NCBI RefSeq assembly: GCF_042653205.1
Contig: NZ_JBHSHY010000005.1
Location: 129,586 to 193,585 of the forward strand
Direction of reading: 5' to 3'
From: Paenibacillus_Z sp042653205
GTDB lineage: Bacteria > Bacillota > Bacilli > Paenibacillales > Paenibacillaceae
DNA length: 64,000 nt
Numbering within the stretch: the first letter of the stretch is position 1; each line of letters starts with the position of its first letter. The notes beneath the pieces are model-generated. The model saw only the letters and a program-made list of their open reading frames with translations, made no database searches and had not been told where the DNA came from. The position numbers and the translations under genes are program-made. This document shows positions 62,404 to 64,000 of this stretch, one piece after another.

Positions 62404-64000
62404 AGCTGCGGGAGCTGCACGTCGAAGGGTTCGGAAAGCTGAGCGGCCTGGCCTGCGACTTGGACGCGCCGATGACGGTCGTTTACGGGCCGAACGAGGC
62501 CGGCAAAAGCACGATGCTCGGGTTCGTGCGCGCCATGCTGTACGGCTTCGCCAACCGGGGCAGTCTGACGGAACGTCAGGAGCCGGTGAACGGCGGCCGG
62601 CACGGCGGCCGGCTGACGTTCGACGACGGCGCGGGCCGGACGTACGTCGCCGAACGGTACGGCAGCGCGCCGGGCAAAGTGCTCGTGCGCGAACAGGAAG
62701 CGGTCGGAGGCGGTCTGGATGTCACGCTCTCGCAGGCGCAATGGGAGCGGCAGTACTTGGGCGGCGTCGCTGAGCGGATATTCCGCGAGCTGTTCGCCAT
62801 TACGCTCACGGAGCTGCAGGCGATCGGGATGCTGGAGGGCGACGAGCTCGGCCGGCAGCTGTATCACGCAGGCTGGAGCGGGGGCGGCGCGATCGCGGGC
62901 GCGGAGAAGCGGCTGCAGGGCGAGCTGGACGAGCTGTTCAGGCCGCGCGGCAGCAACCAGCGGATGAATAAACTGCTGAAGGCGCTGGAGGAGAAGGAGA
63001 ACGAGCTGCGCCGGCTGGAGGACGGGATCGACGCGTTCAACGCGGCGACGGCCGGCATCGCGGAGGCGGAGGCCGCGCTTGCCGAGGCGGAACGGGCAAT
63101 CGGTCCGCTGCGGGAACGGAGCGTGCTGCTCGCGCGCGCCGCGGAGCTCCGGGAGCGCTGGTTGACGCGCTCGGCGCTGCAGCGCGAACGGGAGACGCTG
63201 GCTGACACGCCGCGATTCGCGGCCGACGCGCGCATCCGCTGGGAAGCGCTGGCGGCCGAGCTGCGCCGCGCCGGCGAAGAGCGCCGCGAGGCGGAGAAGC
63301 AAGCCGCGATGCTCGAAGCCCGGCTGGAACGGCTCGTCTTCGATGCGGAGCTGCTGGCGCGGAAGACGGACATCGAGTCGCTGCTGCTGTCCGCCGAGCA
63401 GATCGCGGCCGCCCGGCAGTCGGCTTCCGAACTGCAGGCGGAAGCGGCCGAGCACGGCGACGCGGCCAGAGGGCTGCTGCGCCGGATCTCGCCGTGGTGG
63501 ACGGAGGCGGAGCTGATCGGCTTCCAGGCGGGCGTCGCCGAGCGCGAAGCCGTGCGCGTCCACCGGGCGGCGCTGCAGGCCGCGGAGAAGGCGCTCGGCC
63601 TGGCAGATGCCGAGCACCGCGCGACGTCCGAACGGGAGCAGGAAGCGGCCGCCCAGTTGGACGAGGCGCGGAGCGAATCCAATGACGCTGCCGGCTTCTC
63701 GCCGAATGAAGCCGACGGCGGTTGGTCCGCGGAAGCGGGCGGCGAAGCGCTCGCGGCGATCTTCCGGCTGCGGCCGCAGACGGCCGAAGCGCTCCGCCAT
63801 GCCGCGCGCGGCTTCGAGGACGCGTGGCGCGAGCTGGAGCTGGCGGAGCTGCGCGAGCGTCACGAGGCCAAGGCGGCCGGCACGGATGCGCGGGCCGGCC
63901 GCCTCGGCGGCGGCATTGCCGGCGGCGGCGCCCTCGCGTATGGGGCGGCCGCCGCGCTGTTGGCCGCCGGCGCGGCGGCGCTCGCGGCCGTGGGCCAATC
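62400..64000 (+). CDS. yhaN: SbcC/Rad50-like ATPase, YhaN type, 5' part
   Basis: 533 codons are visible; the gene continues beyond the window. It starts MKLRELHVEGFGKLSGLACD with Walker A VYGPNEAGKSTMLGFVRAML near 32, then a long Glu/Ala/Arg-rich coiled coil from about residue 180. Near the right edge (from about residue 502) is a Gly/Ala-rich hydrophobic stretch (GGGIAGGGALAYGAAAALLA), which fits the central membrane hairpin of YhaN proteins rather than a zinc hook. Translationally coupled to yhaO; together they should form a membrane-linked Mre11-Rad50-like nuclease complex. Very high GC. Confidence 0.88.
   Translation, partial: MKLRELHVEGFGKLSGLACDLDAPMTVVYGPNEAGKSTMLGFVRAMLYGFANRGSLTERQEPVNGGRHGGRLTFDDGAGRTYVAERYGSAPGKVLVREQEAVGGGLDVTLSQAQWERQYLGGVAERIFRELFAITLTELQAIGMLEGDELGRQLYHAGWSGGGAIAGAEKRLQGELDELFRPRGSNQRMNKLLKALEEKENELRRLEDGIDAFNAATAGIAEAEAALAEAERAIGPLRERSVLLARAAELRERWLTRSALQRERETLADTPRFAADARIRWEALAAELRRAGEERREAEKQAAMLEARLERLVFDAELLARKTDIESLLLSAEQIAAARQSASELQAEAAEHGDAARGLLRRISPWWTEAELIGFQAGVAEREAVRVHRAALQAAEKALGLADAEHRATSEREQEAAAQLDEARSESNDAAGFSPNEADGGWSAEAGGEALAAIFRLRPQTAEALRHAARGFEDAWRELELAELRERHEAKAAGTDARAGRLGGGIAGGGALAYGAAAALLAAGAAALAAVGQ

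Noticed and set aside
1..64000. CRISPR arrays, tRNA/rRNA genes, insertion sequences, prophage or attachment sites
   Set aside because: No repeat-spacer pattern, no cloverleaf sequence with a TTCRANNY T-loop, and no transposase, integrase or phage structural motifs were found on either strand.

Overview
The window is a GC-rich, gene-dense piece of a Bacillales chromosome, most likely from the Paenibacillaceae (a Cohnella- or Paenibacillus-like organism). This is inferred from five things: B. subtilis-type gene order, T-box-controlled tRNA synthetase genes, Shine-Dalgarno-led genes with many TTG/GTG starts, a YjcZ-type sporulation peptide, and a quinone-type PyrD. I see no insertion sequences, prophage, CRISPR arrays, tRNA or rRNA genes.

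Positions 1-29900 are a conserved housekeeping block, nearly collinear with the recJ-apt-relA-dtd-hisS-aspS ... yrrO region of B. subtilis. Order: end of a CDF cation transporter, recJ, apt, rel, dtd, T-box + hisS-aspS, tcdA, a YdeI/OmdA-like gene, mntH, rarA, a CNNM/CorC transporter, mnmA (opposite strand), cymR-like, cysteine desulfurase, a PRC-barrel protein, a zinc-ribbon protein, an AI-2E family permease, T-box + alaS, ireB-like, ruvX, two DUF1292 genes, mltG and two U32 proteins (yrrN/yrrO). The block covers stringent response, tRNA charging and tRNA modification (t6A cyclisation, s2U34, ho5U34), sulfur transfer and cell-wall processing. Local differences from B. subtilis are the flipped mnmA, the inserted mntH and CNNM genes, and the absence of yrrM.

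Positions 30000-43300 hold a chemoreceptor, a merR-yugP pair and an ammonium transporter (perfect GlnR/TnrA-type operator) followed by a DUF294 nucleotidyltransferase and a DnaQ-like exonuclease in place of glnK. Next come a JAMM peptidase, an MFS exporter, a TlpA-like thioredoxin, citramalate synthase, DNA polymerase IV and ferredoxin. Positions 43300-52130 hold small membrane peptides, pyrD, a small alarmone synthetase, DUF309, an RsuA-type pseudouridine synthase, a Cof hydrolase, three GNAT acetyltransferases, a lipoprotein, a VanZ protein and a decayed HAD hydrolase. Positions 52127-64000 hold a eukaryotic-type HisA (HIS6), a P-loop kinase-like protein, glutathione-independent formaldehyde dehydrogenase behind nested inverted repeats, a GyrI-like protein, PhzF, the queD-queE-queC cluster, a diguanylate cyclase, a GT4 glycosyltransferase, and the SbcD/SbcC-like yhaO-yhaN pair running off the end.

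The most noteworthy signals are:
- an 11-bp-periodic PhoB/OmpR-type direct-repeat promoter that appears to make only a very short terminated RNA (6888-7004);
- a T-box for hisS-aspS whose specifier reads GAC overlapping CAU;
- a six-codon leader ORF inside a hairpin that sequesters the CNNM ribosome site;
- the amtB-DUF294-exonuclease module;
- the HIS6-type isomerase next to a doubly damaged HAD gene;
- nested palindromes at the formaldehyde dehydrogenase promoter.
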